In this document: positions 43,560 through 52,081 of the stretch, piece after piece | Layout of the letters: each line of letters begins with the position of its first letter | Position numbering within the stretch: position 1 is the first letter of the stretch | Source of the DNA: Glycomyces algeriensis | GTDB lineage: Bacteria > Actinomycetota > Actinomycetes > Mycobacteriales > Micromonosporaceae | Length of the DNA: 62,964 nucleotides | NCBI RefSeq assembly: GCF_027622855.1 | Contig: NZ_JAPZVR010000003.1 | Span: 272,174 to 335,137 of the forward strand | Reading direction: 5' to 3' | Program-made: the position numbers and the translations under genes | Notes under the pieces: generated by a model | Database searches by the model: none | What the model was told of the DNA's origin: nothing | The model's input: only the letters and a program-made list of their open reading frames with translations

Positions 43560-45248
43560 TCACGCAGCGATGACGAAGGTCGTCACGCTCTCGGGCGGGA
43601 GTGATGCGGTGAAGCCGTCGCCCCTGCCCGTGATGCGGGGCTGCTGCTCGAGGTCGCGGGTCGCGTCGGTGAGCCACGACTGCACGCTGCGGACCCGGCG
43701 GCCTTTGACCACGAAGGACTGGCTCGCCGCAGCGGTCGTCGTGTTCACGGCAACGACCGTGAGCGAGCCGTCGTCGCCGGTGTACGCCGAGGTGAGGACC
43801 CCGGCCTGCGGCTCCTTCTGGGCCTCGACGCGCACGTGGCCGGGGCGCACGAACTTCGCGAAGTGCGCCAGCATCCGGCCGCGCTTGCTGATCGTGCCGT
43901 CCTCCTGGAGCGGCCCGTAGTAGCGGCGGAGATACCACCAGACGTACGCCTGGAACCCGGCGTCGGCCATCGCGTGGTGGACGTGCTCGGCGACCTTCAG
44001 CGCCTCGGGCCAGAGGTTCGCGGAGCTCGAGCTGTTGGGGTGGTACACCTCCGTCATCCACAGCTCCTTGCCCGCGCCCTCGTCCTCGAAGCGCGGGTAA
44101 GGGAAGTCCTCGACCGCCGTGCCGTAGAGGTGCGCGCCGAGGATGTCGACGTTCGCGAACGCGGCGGGGTCGTCGAGGATCGGGTCGGAGACCGACTTGA
44201 CGTACTGGAAGGACTCCGGGGCGATGACGCGGCAGTCGATCCGCCCCGCGAAGTCGCGAAGGAAGCGGTTCATCTCCGCTGTGGTCCACCACGTCCAGTC
44301 GTGCGCGTAGTCGGGCTCGTTCTGGACCGAGATCCCGTACAGCTCGACGCCGTTGTCGCGCATGTGGAGGACGAAGTCGTTCAGGTGCTCCGCATAGGCG
44401 CCGTAGGCGTCGTGGCGCAGGCGCCGGGCCTCGGCGGGCGGGGTGTACGGCGCGGCCATGAGGTAGTCGAGGTCCGGGCCGCCCTCGCCGGTCGCGCTGA
44501 CCTTCACGGCCCACTGGCCGGGCGTCATCGCGGCTTGGACCGACTTCCACGCCCACGCGCCCGCGGTGCTCGGGAACAGCGCGTTCTCGGCGACGAGGAC
44601 GCCGCCGACGTGGACGTCGACGTGCACGTCCGAGGGCGCCGAGTACCGGAACGCGAGGTTCTTGGTGCCCGTCGATCCGATGAAGACGCCGGTGAACTCG
44701 ACGCTCGCATCCGCGGCGGCTTCGAAGTGCGCGTACCCCTCGCCTTGATGGCCGGGGGTGTCGGTCGCGATGTGCGCGTTCACGAGTGCGGCGGTCTCGG
44801 CCTCGTACTGGCTGCCCGCCGGAGCCTCGTCGACCCGCTCGAACAGCTCGACGAGCTCCTCCGGCGGATCCCAGGGCGAGGCGAAGACGAGCGCCCCCTT
44901 GGCGAAGGCCGCCTGTGCGGTGGCGAGGTCGACGAACCAGTTCGCCCGGTCCTCGGGGACGGGGATGCGCAGGACGGTGAAGCCGAGGTCGTCGGTGCCG
45001 CTGTTGTCGAAGACGGTGTCGCATTGCGACGGTGTCAGCTCTCCGATCCAGGCCGCGTGGGTCATGCCGCCGAAGCCGCGGACGACCTGGCGGCACCGCC
45101 TCGGCTCGACGACGACGGCTCGCGGTCGGGCCGCGTCGGTGCCGGCATGGGCGGGCGTCGCGGCCAGGCCGAGTGCGACCGGCAGGGCGGCGCCGCCCGC
45201 GAGGATCGCGCGGCGGTTGAGGGGGACGCCGGATGGCGACTCTGTCAT
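43560..45248 (-). CDS. GH30_8 glucuronoxylanase with internal CBM6/35-like domain
   Basis: A 562-residue Tat-signal protein (NRRAILAGGAALPVALGLAA at 11-30). The (beta/alpha)8 barrel and side beta domain follow Bacillus XynC along their length: acid/base Glu311 in NEPDYAH, nucleophile Glu400 in LWMTEV, and the glucuronate-recognition segment WWYLRRYYGPLQEDG (about 437-451). About 120 residues (145-268) are inserted between WDPPEELVE and AYAEHLNDF, beginning YEAE, and resemble a CBM6/35 beta-sandwich. The enzyme cleaves glucuronoxylan two residues from a MeGlcA branch, yielding aldouronates. Confidence 0.88.
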   Translation of the reverse strand: MTESPSGVPLNRRAILAGGAALPVALGLAATPAHAGTDAARPRAVVVEPRRCRQVVRGFGGMTHAAWIGELTPSQCDTVFDNSGTDDLGFTVLRIPVPEDRANWFVDLATAQAAFAKGALVFASPWDPPEELVELFERVDEAPAGSQYEAETAALVNAHIATDTPGHQGEGYAHFEAAADASVEFTGVFIGSTGTKNLAFRYSAPSDVHVDVHVGGVLVAENALFPSTAGAWAWKSVQAAMTPGQWAVKVSATGEGGPDLDYLMAAPYTPPAEARRLRHDAYGAYAEHLNDFVLHMRDNGVELYGISVQNEPDYAHDWTWWTTAEMNRFLRDFAGRIDCRVIAPESFQYVKSVSDPILDDPAAFANVDILGAHLYGTAVEDFPYPRFEDEGAGKELWMTEVYHPNSSSSANLWPEALKVAEHVHHAMADAGFQAYVWWYLRRYYGPLQEDGTISKRGRMLAHFAKFVRPGHVRVEAQKEPQAGVLTSAYTGDDGSLTVVAVNTTTAAASQSFVVKGRRVRSVQSWLTDATRDLEQQPRITGRGDGFTASLPPESVTTFVIAA

Positions 45249-45312
45249 GTCTATTTCTCACTTTCCTGAGGGGAGCGGTATGCGGAGCCCGCGGAGGCGC
45301 GGGCGCCGGAGA

Positions 45313-45348
45313 CGGTGGGCCGACGGTGAGAGAGCGACCGGCCCACCG
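45313..45348 (-). terminator. hairpin after the binding-protein gene
   Basis: CGGTGGGCCG (45313-45322) pairs with CGGCCCACCG (45339-45348) over a 16-base loop, directly after the stop on the minus strand. It separates the transporter transcript from GH30. Confidence 0.5.
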
Positions 45349-45360
45349 GGTTTCGTCGGA

Positions 45361-47016
45361 TTACGCGCGCTCGAGCGCCGCGTTGATGGTGTCGATGAGC
45401 TGCGTGGCGCCGAGGCCTTCGGTCTCGGTGACGTACGCGGACCACTCGTCGTCGATGGACCGCTGGCCCGTGATGAACGCGGCCGTCGCCGCCTGGACGG
45501 CGTCGGTCAACTGGGTCTGGAGCAGCGAGGTCTGCTCCAGCTCGATCTCGTCCAGCTGGGCCGCGGGTGCGACCGGCAGCTGCTCGTTGGCGGCGAGCTG
45601 CAGCTCGGTCCATTCCGCGATCTCGTCCGTCATCATCGAGAAGACGAGGTCCTTCGAGGAGCCGTTCGCGACGAGGAAGACGCCGTTGCTGTAGCCGAAG
45701 TCGGCGTTCAGGAGCTTCGGCGCGCCCGCGTTGATCGAGCTCCACGAGATGTCCTCGTTCAGGACGCGGGTGCCGTCGGCCGCGCGCGTGAACGTCTCGC
45801 CCTCGACGCCCCACTGGGCGAACTCCAGGCCCTCGTCGGAGTAGTACAGCCAGTCGACGAACTGCAGGAGCGCTTTGAAGTAGGGCTGCTCGGACGCCTT
45901 GGCGCTGATGAGCAGGCCGGAGGTGAACCGCCCGCTCGGGAGGTTCGAGCCGCTGGGGCCGCTGGGGAGCGAGATCAAGCGGATCGGGACGTCGCCCTTG
46001 CCGGCGTCGGCGAACTTGGTGCGGTACTCCACCAGCGTCTGGGTGTTCCCGGAGATCGCCGCGGATTTGCCCGAGATGAACTTCTGGGTCGCCTGGTCAT
46101 CGGTCTGGGTGATCTCCGGGTCGAGGGCGCCGGCCGCGATGAGCCCCGCGGCATAGGAGACGACCTCCCGGTACTGGTCGGTGGTGCCGTTGAACACGAA
46201 CTTCCCGGCGCCCTCGTCGTAGTACGTGTTCGCGTAGCCCCATCCGGCGAGCGTGCCGTAGTTCACGGCGATCACGCTGAGCAGGGAGCCGAGGGTCGTG
46301 GCGTCGGTCCAGCGGTCCGACATCGCGTAGTCGATCTCGGGGTTCGCCTCCTTCACCTGCAGGAGCTGCTCCTGGAACTCGTCCCAGGTGGCGGGGTCCT
46401 CGGTGAGGCCGGCCCGCTCCCACAGGTCCTCCCGGATGACCACGGAGTACTGCACGTCGGGCGCTTCGCGCAGGCCGGGGAGGTGGTAGATCCGGCCGTC
46501 GGCCTGGCGCTTGTTGTCGAGGTCCTCCTGGAGTCCCCAGTCCTTGATCTTCTGCTGGAAGTTCGGCATGTACTGGAAGTACCTGGAGACCGGCAGGATC
46601 GTGCCGCCCGTGATGAACTGGGTCTCGGTGCCCCCGTAGGTGACCGAGATGATGTCGGTGGCCTCGCCGCTGCCGATGAGGAGGGACTTCTTCTGGTCGT
46701 AGTCGGCCATCGGGATGTCGGTGCGGGTGAACGTGACGTTGTGGTCGTCCTTGAGGTGCCGGAAGACCGACCAGTCGTCCTGGACCGGGTAGTTCGTGTG
46801 GTCGCGGTACATGAGGGAGAAGTCGACCGGCTCGGTCGCCTTGAAGGTGGTGCCGACGCCGAAGTCCTCCATGGCGCCGACGGACTGCGCCTCGCCGATG
46901 GTGGCCTCGGCGTCGCCGCCGGACCCGTCGCTCGGGCCGCCGGAGCAGCCGGCCAGGGCGACTTCGCACGCAGCGAGGCCGGTGAGCCCCACGAGGGCTC
47001 TGCGGGTGATGGACAT
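45361..47016 (-). CDS. extracellular solute-binding lipoprotein of a CUT1-type ABC importer (LipO-like)
   Basis: A 551-residue lipoprotein with lipobox LAGC (Cys24) and long family-1 binding fold (FSLMYRDHTNYPVQ, SVVIREDLWERAGL, TWDEFQEQLLQVKEANP). Length and layout match LplA/LipO-like proteins that bind aldouronates or pectic oligosaccharides. AGGAGAGAAC precedes ATG 47016. Downstream of two permeases in one run; no ATPase gene, so a shared MsmK-like ATPase is needed. Confidence 0.87.
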   Translation of the reverse strand: MSITRRALVGLTGLAACEVALAGCSGGPSDGSGGDAEATIGEAQSVGAMEDFGVGTTFKATEPVDFSLMYRDHTNYPVQDDWSVFRHLKDDHNVTFTRTDIPMADYDQKKSLLIGSGEATDIISVTYGGTETQFITGGTILPVSRYFQYMPNFQQKIKDWGLQEDLDNKRQADGRIYHLPGLREAPDVQYSVVIREDLWERAGLTEDPATWDEFQEQLLQVKEANPEIDYAMSDRWTDATTLGSLLSVIAVNYGTLAGWGYANTYYDEGAGKFVFNGTTDQYREVVSYAAGLIAAGALDPEITQTDDQATQKFISGKSAAISGNTQTLVEYRTKFADAGKGDVPIRLISLPSGPSGSNLPSGRFTSGLLISAKASEQPYFKALLQFVDWLYYSDEGLEFAQWGVEGETFTRAADGTRVLNEDISWSSINAGAPKLLNADFGYSNGVFLVANGSSKDLVFSMMTDEIAEWTELQLAANEQLPVAPAAQLDEIELEQTSLLQTQLTDAVQAATAAFITGQRSIDDEWSAYVTETEGLGATQLIDTINAALERA

Positions 47017-47081
47017 GTTCTCTCCTGTTCGTGAACGTCGTTGTTCGACGCGGACGGGATGGGATTCGTGAGAGGGGTTGG

Positions 47082-48014
47082 TCAGCCCTTCACCGACCCG
47101 AGCATCACGCCCGAGACGAAGTAGCGCTGGATGAACGGATAGAGGCAGATGATCGGCAGGACGGTGAGGAGCATCGTCACGGCCTGGATGTTGGAAGCCA
47201 CCTGAGCGGCCTGGCCCGCGTCGGCGATCTCCTGCGTCCCCGTCGCCGCGGCGATGAGGTTGCGCAGATAGACCGTGACCGGGAAGAGCGACTTGTCGTC
47301 CATGTAGAGGAACGCGCTGAACCACGAGTTCCAGAGGCCGACCGCGTAGAACAGCGTCATGGTCGCGAGCACCGCTTTGGACAGCGGCAGCACGATCCGG
47401 AGGAAGACGCCGTAGGTGGTGAGCCCGTCGATCGCGGCGGCCTCTTCGAGCTCGGCCGGGAAGTTCTCGAAGAACGCCTTCATGACGAGCAGGTTGAAGA
47501 CGCTCAGCGCACCCGGCACGACCACCGCCCACATGCTGTTGCGCCAGCCGAGGGTGTTCGCGATGAGGATGTAGTTCGGGATGAGGCCGCCGCCGAAGAA
47601 CATCGTGAACACGGCGATGCCGACGAAGAACTTGCGGCCCTTCAGATGCGGCTTGCTGAGCGCGTAGGCGTAGGTCGCGGTCAACGCCATGGCGATGACG
47701 GTGCCGACGACGGTGTAGAGGAACGTGTTCGCGTAGTTCGTCCAGAAGAGATCGTCGCCGAGCACGACCCGGAAGGTGTCGAGGTTGAACCCGCGCGGAA
47801 GGAGGTTCACCTCGCCGGCCGCGATGTACCCCTCCGACGAGAACGCCTTCGCGACGAGGTTCACGAACGGGTACAGGGTCACGGCGCACACCAGCAGGAG
47901 CACGATCGCGTTGGCGACGCGGAAGACCCGGTAGCCGGGCGACTCCCGGATGACGCCGGTCTCCTTGCGGACGTGGGCGATGTCGGGCTTCCGGGGGAGG
48001 TTCTCGGTCACCAT
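47082..48014 (-). CDS. ABC permease, CUT1 family (YtcP/LplC type)
   Basis: A 310-residue permease with six membrane helices and the EAA loop EEAAAIDGLTTYGVFLRIVLP (central EAA at about 198-218). The start ATG overlaps the previous permease stop by seven bases (48008-48014). Partner of the LplB-type permease and lipoprotein. Confidence 0.87.
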   Translation of the reverse strand: MVTENLPRKPDIAHVRKETGVIRESPGYRVFRVANAIVLLLVCAVTLYPFVNLVAKAFSSEGYIAAGEVNLLPRGFNLDTFRVVLGDDLFWTNYANTFLYTVVGTVIAMALTATYAYALSKPHLKGRKFFVGIAVFTMFFGGGLIPNYILIANTLGWRNSMWAVVVPGALSVFNLLVMKAFFENFPAELEEAAAIDGLTTYGVFLRIVLPLSKAVLATMTLFYAVGLWNSWFSAFLYMDDKSLFPVTVYLRNLIAAATGTQEIADAGQAAQVASNIQAVTMLLTVLPIICLYPFIQRYFVSGVMLGSVKG

Positions 48015-49006
48015 AGCGAGGTTCCAACCATTCGACGGGAGAGGCCGTTCGCGAGCAGCACCAGGACGAGGCCGATGGCGGCCTCGAAGAGCCCGATCGC
48101 CGTCCCGTACGAGAACTGGGCGGACTGGATGCCGACGCGGTAGAGGTAGGTCGCGATGACGTCGCCCGTCGAGTAGACGAGCGGGTTCTGCAGGAGCAGC
48201 ACCTTCTCGAAGCCCACGGCCATGAACGAGCCGATGTTCAGGATGAGGAGCACCATCATCGTCGGACGGATGCCCGGCAGCGTGATGTGCCACGTCTGCT
48301 TCCAGCGGTTGGCGCCGTCGACGCGCGCCGCCTCGTAGAGCTGGTCGTCGATCGTGGTGAGCGCGGCGAGGTACAGGATGGTGCCCCAGCCGACCGTCTG
48401 CCAGACCTCCGACGACACGTAGATCGTGCGGAACCACTCCGGCCGCTGCATGAACGGCACGGGATCGGCGCCCATGGCCTCAACGACCTGGTTCACCGTG
48501 CCGTTCAGCGCGGTCAGCTGCAGCACGAGCCCCGCGACGATCACGATCGACATGAAGTGGGGCAGGTACGAGATGGTCTGCACGATCCGCTTGAACCGGC
48601 GCGACCGCAGCTCGTTGAGCATGAGCGCGAGCACGATCGGCAGCGGGAAGGTGACCAGGAGCGTGAGTCCGCCGAGGACCACGGTGTTCCCGAAGACCTT
48701 CCAGAACTGCTGGTTCGTGGCGAAGGCCTGGAAGTAGTACAGGCCCACCCACTCGTCGCCGAAGATCGACCCGCCGGGGCGGAACCGCCGGAACGCGATG
48801 ATGTTCCCGAGCATCGGGATGTACTTGAACACCAGCAGGAACACGAGCGGCACGATCAGGAACGTGTAGAGGCGCCAGTCGCGGGCGATGGCGCGGCGCC
48901 ACGTCTGCTTCGCGCGCGGTCTCGGGTCGCGGCGGGACGGGGGCCGCCCCGCCCGCGGGGTCGGCACCCGCACCTCGCTCCCGCGCGCTTCAAGGGAATG
49001 CGTCAT
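48008..49006 (-). CDS. ABC permease, CUT1 family (LplB type)
   Basis: A 332-residue permease. A long basic N-terminus (residues 1-45) precedes six helices; EAA loop YEAARVDGANRWKQTWHI (about 236-253). Forms the pair with the downstream YtcP-type gene. It starts 31 bases after the upstream dehydrogenase gene, in the same operon. Confidence 0.88.
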   Translation of the reverse strand: MTHSLEARGSEVRVPTPRAGRPPSRRDPRPRAKQTWRRAIARDWRLYTFLIVPLVFLLVFKYIPMLGNIIAFRRFRPGGSIFGDEWVGLYYFQAFATNQQFWKVFGNTVVLGGLTLLVTFPLPIVLALMLNELRSRRFKRIVQTISYLPHFMSIVIVAGLVLQLTALNGTVNQVVEAMGADPVPFMQRPEWFRTIYVSSEVWQTVGWGTILYLAALTTIDDQLYEAARVDGANRWKQTWHITLPGIRPTMMVLLILNIGSFMAVGFEKVLLLQNPLVYSTGDVIATYLYRVGIQSAQFSYGTAIGLFEAAIGLVLVLLANGLSRRMVGTSLW

Positions 49007-49037
49007 TCAGAACTCCACATCGTTGTGGTCTCGACGC

Positions 49038-50111
49038 CTACGCCGCCGGCTGCGGGGCGAGCACGGTGGCGTCGCCCTGCGCCCGGAGGCTGAGTTCGGC
49101 GGCCTTCAGCGCGTGCGCCTGGGTCATGGCGGTCTCGGTGCGGTCGATGCAGTCGCGGATGAGCCGGCCGAAGTACGGGAAGCCGGTCATGCCGTTCGCG
49201 TTGAACCGGTACTGGCCCTTCTGGTTCACCAGGAAGACCTGCCCGCCGCCGTTGTCGGTGCCGATGTCGATGTACTTGCGCAGCTCGATGTAGCCGTCGG
49301 TGCCGAGCAGGAGCGTGCGGCCGTCACCGAAGACGCCGAGGCCATCGGGGGTGAACCAGTCCACCCGCACGTACCCGGTGGCGCCGTTGTCGAGCACGAC
49401 GTGGGCGTCGCCGAAGTCCTGCAGGCCGGGGGTGGCGGGGTGGGCGTAGTTCGCGACCGTGGAGGTCGAGACGCGGCCGTCGGCCGCGCCCGTGTAATAC
49501 AGCATCTGCTCGAAGTTGTGGCTGCCGATGTCGCAGAGGATGCCGCCGTACTGCTCGAGGTCGTAGAACCAGTCCGGCCGGCCGCCGCCGATGCGGTGCG
49601 GGCCGAAGCACACGACCTGCACGACCTTGCCGATCGCGTCGCGCTCGATGAGCTGGCCCGCGAGGATCGCGGCCTCGGAGTGGAGCCGCTCGCCGTAGTA
49701 GACCGCGTACTTGCGGCCCGTGCGCGCGGTCGCCTCGCGCACGGCCTCGAGCTGCGCGATCGAGGTCATCGGTGCTTTGTCGACGAACGCGTCCTTGCCC
49801 GCTTCGATGGCGCGCAGGCCGATCGGGGCCCGCTCGGAGGGGATCGCCGCGGTCGCGACGAGGCGCACGTCGGGGTCGTCGAGCACCTCCTGCTCCGAGG
49901 AGGCGACGCGCGCGGTCGGATACCGCTCGGCGAACGCCGCGGCCCGCTCGGGGTCGCTGTCGAACACCCAGGTGACGGTCGCGCCGGCGCCGGTGAGGCC
50001 GTCGGTCATCCCGTAGATGTGGGCGTGGTCGAGGCCGACGGCCGCGAACGCGAACTCGCCGGGTTCGACGACGGGCTCGGGGAGGGGGTCGAAGACGTAG
50101 GGGTGGTTCAC
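49038..50111 (-). CDS. Gfo/Idh/MocA family oxidoreductase
   Basis: A 357-residue NAD(P)-dependent sugar oxidoreductase: N-terminal Rossmann fold from about residue 20 (FAAVGLDHAHIYGM in place of GxGxxG), DKAP (an EKP variant, about 112-115), and CDIGSHNFEQ with the catalytic Asp/His (about 199-208). GTG start overlaps the upstream stop (GTGA). The EKP and substrate His are kept, so it is likely active on a sugar acid or aldehyde. Confidence 0.83.
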   Translation of the reverse strand: MNHPYVFDPLPEPVVEPGEFAFAAVGLDHAHIYGMTDGLTGAGATVTWVFDSDPERAAAFAERYPTARVASSEQEVLDDPDVRLVATAAIPSERAPIGLRAIEAGKDAFVDKAPMTSIAQLEAVREATARTGRKYAVYYGERLHSEAAILAGQLIERDAIGKVVQVVCFGPHRIGGGRPDWFYDLEQYGGILCDIGSHNFEQMLYYTGAADGRVSTSTVANYAHPATPGLQDFGDAHVVLDNGATGYVRVDWFTPDGLGVFGDGRTLLLGTDGYIELRKYIDIGTDNGGGQVFLVNQKGQYRFNANGMTGFPYFGRLIRDCIDRTETAMTQAHALKAAELSLRAQGDATVLAPQPAA

Positions 50112-50839
50112 TGCAGGATCTCCTTGTAATCGGTGACGTCGTAAGTGCGCAGGCGGCCGCACATGCCGAACCCGCGTTCGCCGGTGGACGGCATCGCCTG
50201 CTGCACACGGGCCTCGGCCAGGTGGGCGATGTCGCCGCGTGCGACCGCCTCGGTCAGCGCGATCGACTGCTCGGCCTGCGCGAGGGGGCGTTCGCGCACG
50301 AGTCGGCCCCAGGCGGCGGCGCGGTCCCGGACGAGCGCGCCCGCCGCCGCGCGGAATGCCTCGAGCGGTCCGCGGTCCCCTGCGAGGAGCGCGTCGCGCA
50401 GCGTCTCGAAACCGGCGACGGCGAGATCGCGACGCGCTGCCGCGCGCTCGCTCCGGCCGTACGAGTCGCCGAGCGAGGACGCCTTCGCGTACGCGGCAGG
50501 GTCGGCGACGATCGCGGCGGGGAACGTCATGACCGCGTCCCCGGCTTCGGGCAGGCCCGCGTTGCTCATCAGCACGACGACCTTCAGTCCGCCGCGGTTC
50601 ACGGCGCGGTGGATCGTGCCGGGCGTGAACCACACGACCGATCCGGCCGCGAGCTCGGTCTCCCGGAAGCCGTCGCCGTCGATCGTCTGGAGCGCGCCGT
50701 GGCCTTCGGCGACGACGTACGCCTCGGTCGAGACGAGGTGCATGTGGGGGCTGCCGCCGCAGACGCCGTCGGGCGCCGCGCCTTCGTAGACGTCGAGGTG
50801 CGACAGCGAGGTCCCGCCGGGGAAGGAGGACTCGGTCAT
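50108..50839 (-). CDS. cupin-domain protein
   Basis: A 243-residue protein: a cupin (SPHMHLVSTEAYVVAEGHGA, about 30-49; WFTPGTIHRAVNRG, about 71-84) with His/Glu metal site, plus a helical C-terminal 110 residues. It lies between two Gfo/Idh/MocA genes and overlaps both (ATGA, GTGA), so it probably acts on the same sugar, as isomerase or oxygenase. Enzyme class uncertain. Confidence 0.7.
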   Translation of the reverse strand: MTESSFPGGTSLSHLDVYEGAAPDGVCGGSPHMHLVSTEAYVVAEGHGALQTIDGDGFRETELAAGSVVWFTPGTIHRAVNRGGLKVVVLMSNAGLPEAGDAVMTFPAAIVADPAAYAKASSLGDSYGRSERAAARRDLAVAGFETLRDALLAGDRGPLEAFRAAAGALVRDRAAAWGRLVRERPLAQAEQSIALTEAVARGDIAHLAEARVQQAMPSTGERGFGMCGRLRTYDVTDYKEILQ

Positions 50840-51969
50840 GACGTCGCCGCCTCGGCGAGCGAGCGCTGCTTCTCGTAGAAGTGCGGGGCGTGCTCCACGA
50901 GCCGGCCGGCCCGGTAGTAGGGGTCGTCGGCCTGCAGCGGCAGCGCGACGAACGCCCGCTCGATGCCGGCCTTGTAGATCGCCGTGACGACCTCGATCGC
51001 GGCCCGTCCGTCCCGCCCGTCCGCGATCGGGGCGCGCCGGTCGCGGATCGCGCCGAGGAGGTCGCCGATCTGCCCTTCATGGCCGTGGTGGGCCAACGGC
51101 TCGCGTTGGGCGACAACGGCTTCGATGGCCGCGACCAGCTCGGGGTCGCCGCCCCGCTCGGGGAATCCGCCCTCACCGGAGCGCTCGGCGATCACCTTCC
51201 ACGGCTGGGACACCCGGGCCCGCTCGCCTTGGATGACGATCTCCTGCTCCTCGCCGTGGTGCACCACCGAGCTCGTCAGCTGGGCCAGGCCCCGCTCGTA
51301 CCGGAGCACCGCGACCGAGAGGTCCTCGACCTCGCTGTTGTCGTGCTGCGCGTTCGCGAGCATCGCCGTGATCTCCGTGGGGCTCCCGAGCAGCCACAGC
51401 AGGAGGTCGATGTGGTGGATCGCGTGGTTGAGCGTGCAGCCGCCGCCCTCCTTCTCCCAGGTGCCGCGCCACCACAGGTCGTAGTACGGCATGCCGCGCC
51501 ACCACGCCGAGTCGACCCGCACATGCGAGACGGACCCGAGCAGGCCCGAGTCGAGCACGGTCTTGAGGGCGGCGAGGTCGTCGCGGAAGCGGTTCTGCGC
51601 CACCACCGAGAGCAGCCGGCCCGAGCGCTCCTGCGCCGCGAGCATCGCGTCGCACTCTTCCAGCGACGGCGCCATGGGCTTCTCCACCAGCACGTTCACG
51701 CCCGCGTCGAGGGCCGCGACCGCCAGCGCCGCGTGCGTCGACGGCGGCGTCGCGATGCTCACCAGGTCGAGGCGGGCCTCCGCGATCATCCGCACGGGGT
51801 CGTCGTACCCGACCGCGTTCGCCAGCCCGAAGGCGGCGGCCTTCTCCGCGGCCTTGCCGGGCATGACATCGGCGAGCGCGACGATCTCGCACTCCTCCGG
51901 GAACGCGAGGTACCCGCCGATATGGGCGCCGGCGATCCCGCCGGTCCCGATGATTCCGATCCTGAGCAT
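50836..51969 (-). CDS. Gfo/Idh/MocA family oxidoreductase
   Basis: A 377-residue dehydrogenase with GTGGIAGAH nucleotide loop (about 8-16), VEKPMAPS (about 94-101; catalytic Lys) and TLNHAIHHIDLLLWLLG (about 178-194). First gene of the sugar operon, CGAGGAAGC before ATG. Divergent from the LacI regulator. Confidence 0.88.
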   Translation of the reverse strand: MLRIGIIGTGGIAGAHIGGYLAFPEECEIVALADVMPGKAAEKAAAFGLANAVGYDDPVRMIAEARLDLVSIATPPSTHAALAVAALDAGVNVLVEKPMAPSLEECDAMLAAQERSGRLLSVVAQNRFRDDLAALKTVLDSGLLGSVSHVRVDSAWWRGMPYYDLWWRGTWEKEGGGCTLNHAIHHIDLLLWLLGSPTEITAMLANAQHDNSEVEDLSVAVLRYERGLAQLTSSVVHHGEEQEIVIQGERARVSQPWKVIAERSGEGGFPERGGDPELVAAIEAVVAQREPLAHHGHEGQIGDLLGAIRDRRAPIADGRDGRAAIEVVTAIYKAGIERAFVALPLQADDPYYRAGRLVEHAPHFYEKQRSLAEAATS

Positions 51970-51984
51970 GCTTCCTCGCCGTTT

Positions 51985-52018
51985 CTACTACGTATTACTA
52001 AGACGTAGTAGGTAGTAT
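51985..52018. promoter_or_regulatory. LacI operator (CTACTACGT-N9-ACGTAGTAG) and -10 for the LacI gene
   Basis: The dyad at 51985-52011 is perfect, with an inner TACGTA palindrome at 51989-51994. TAGTAT at 52013-52018 is the -10 candidate for the LacI gene. It lies in the 112-base gap between the operon and its regulator. Confidence 0.65.
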
Positions 52019-52081
52019 GAGCACGGCACGCCCGCCAGGTCAAGGTCTCAGCGCGGGATTCCCGATATGGAGGATGCAGGC

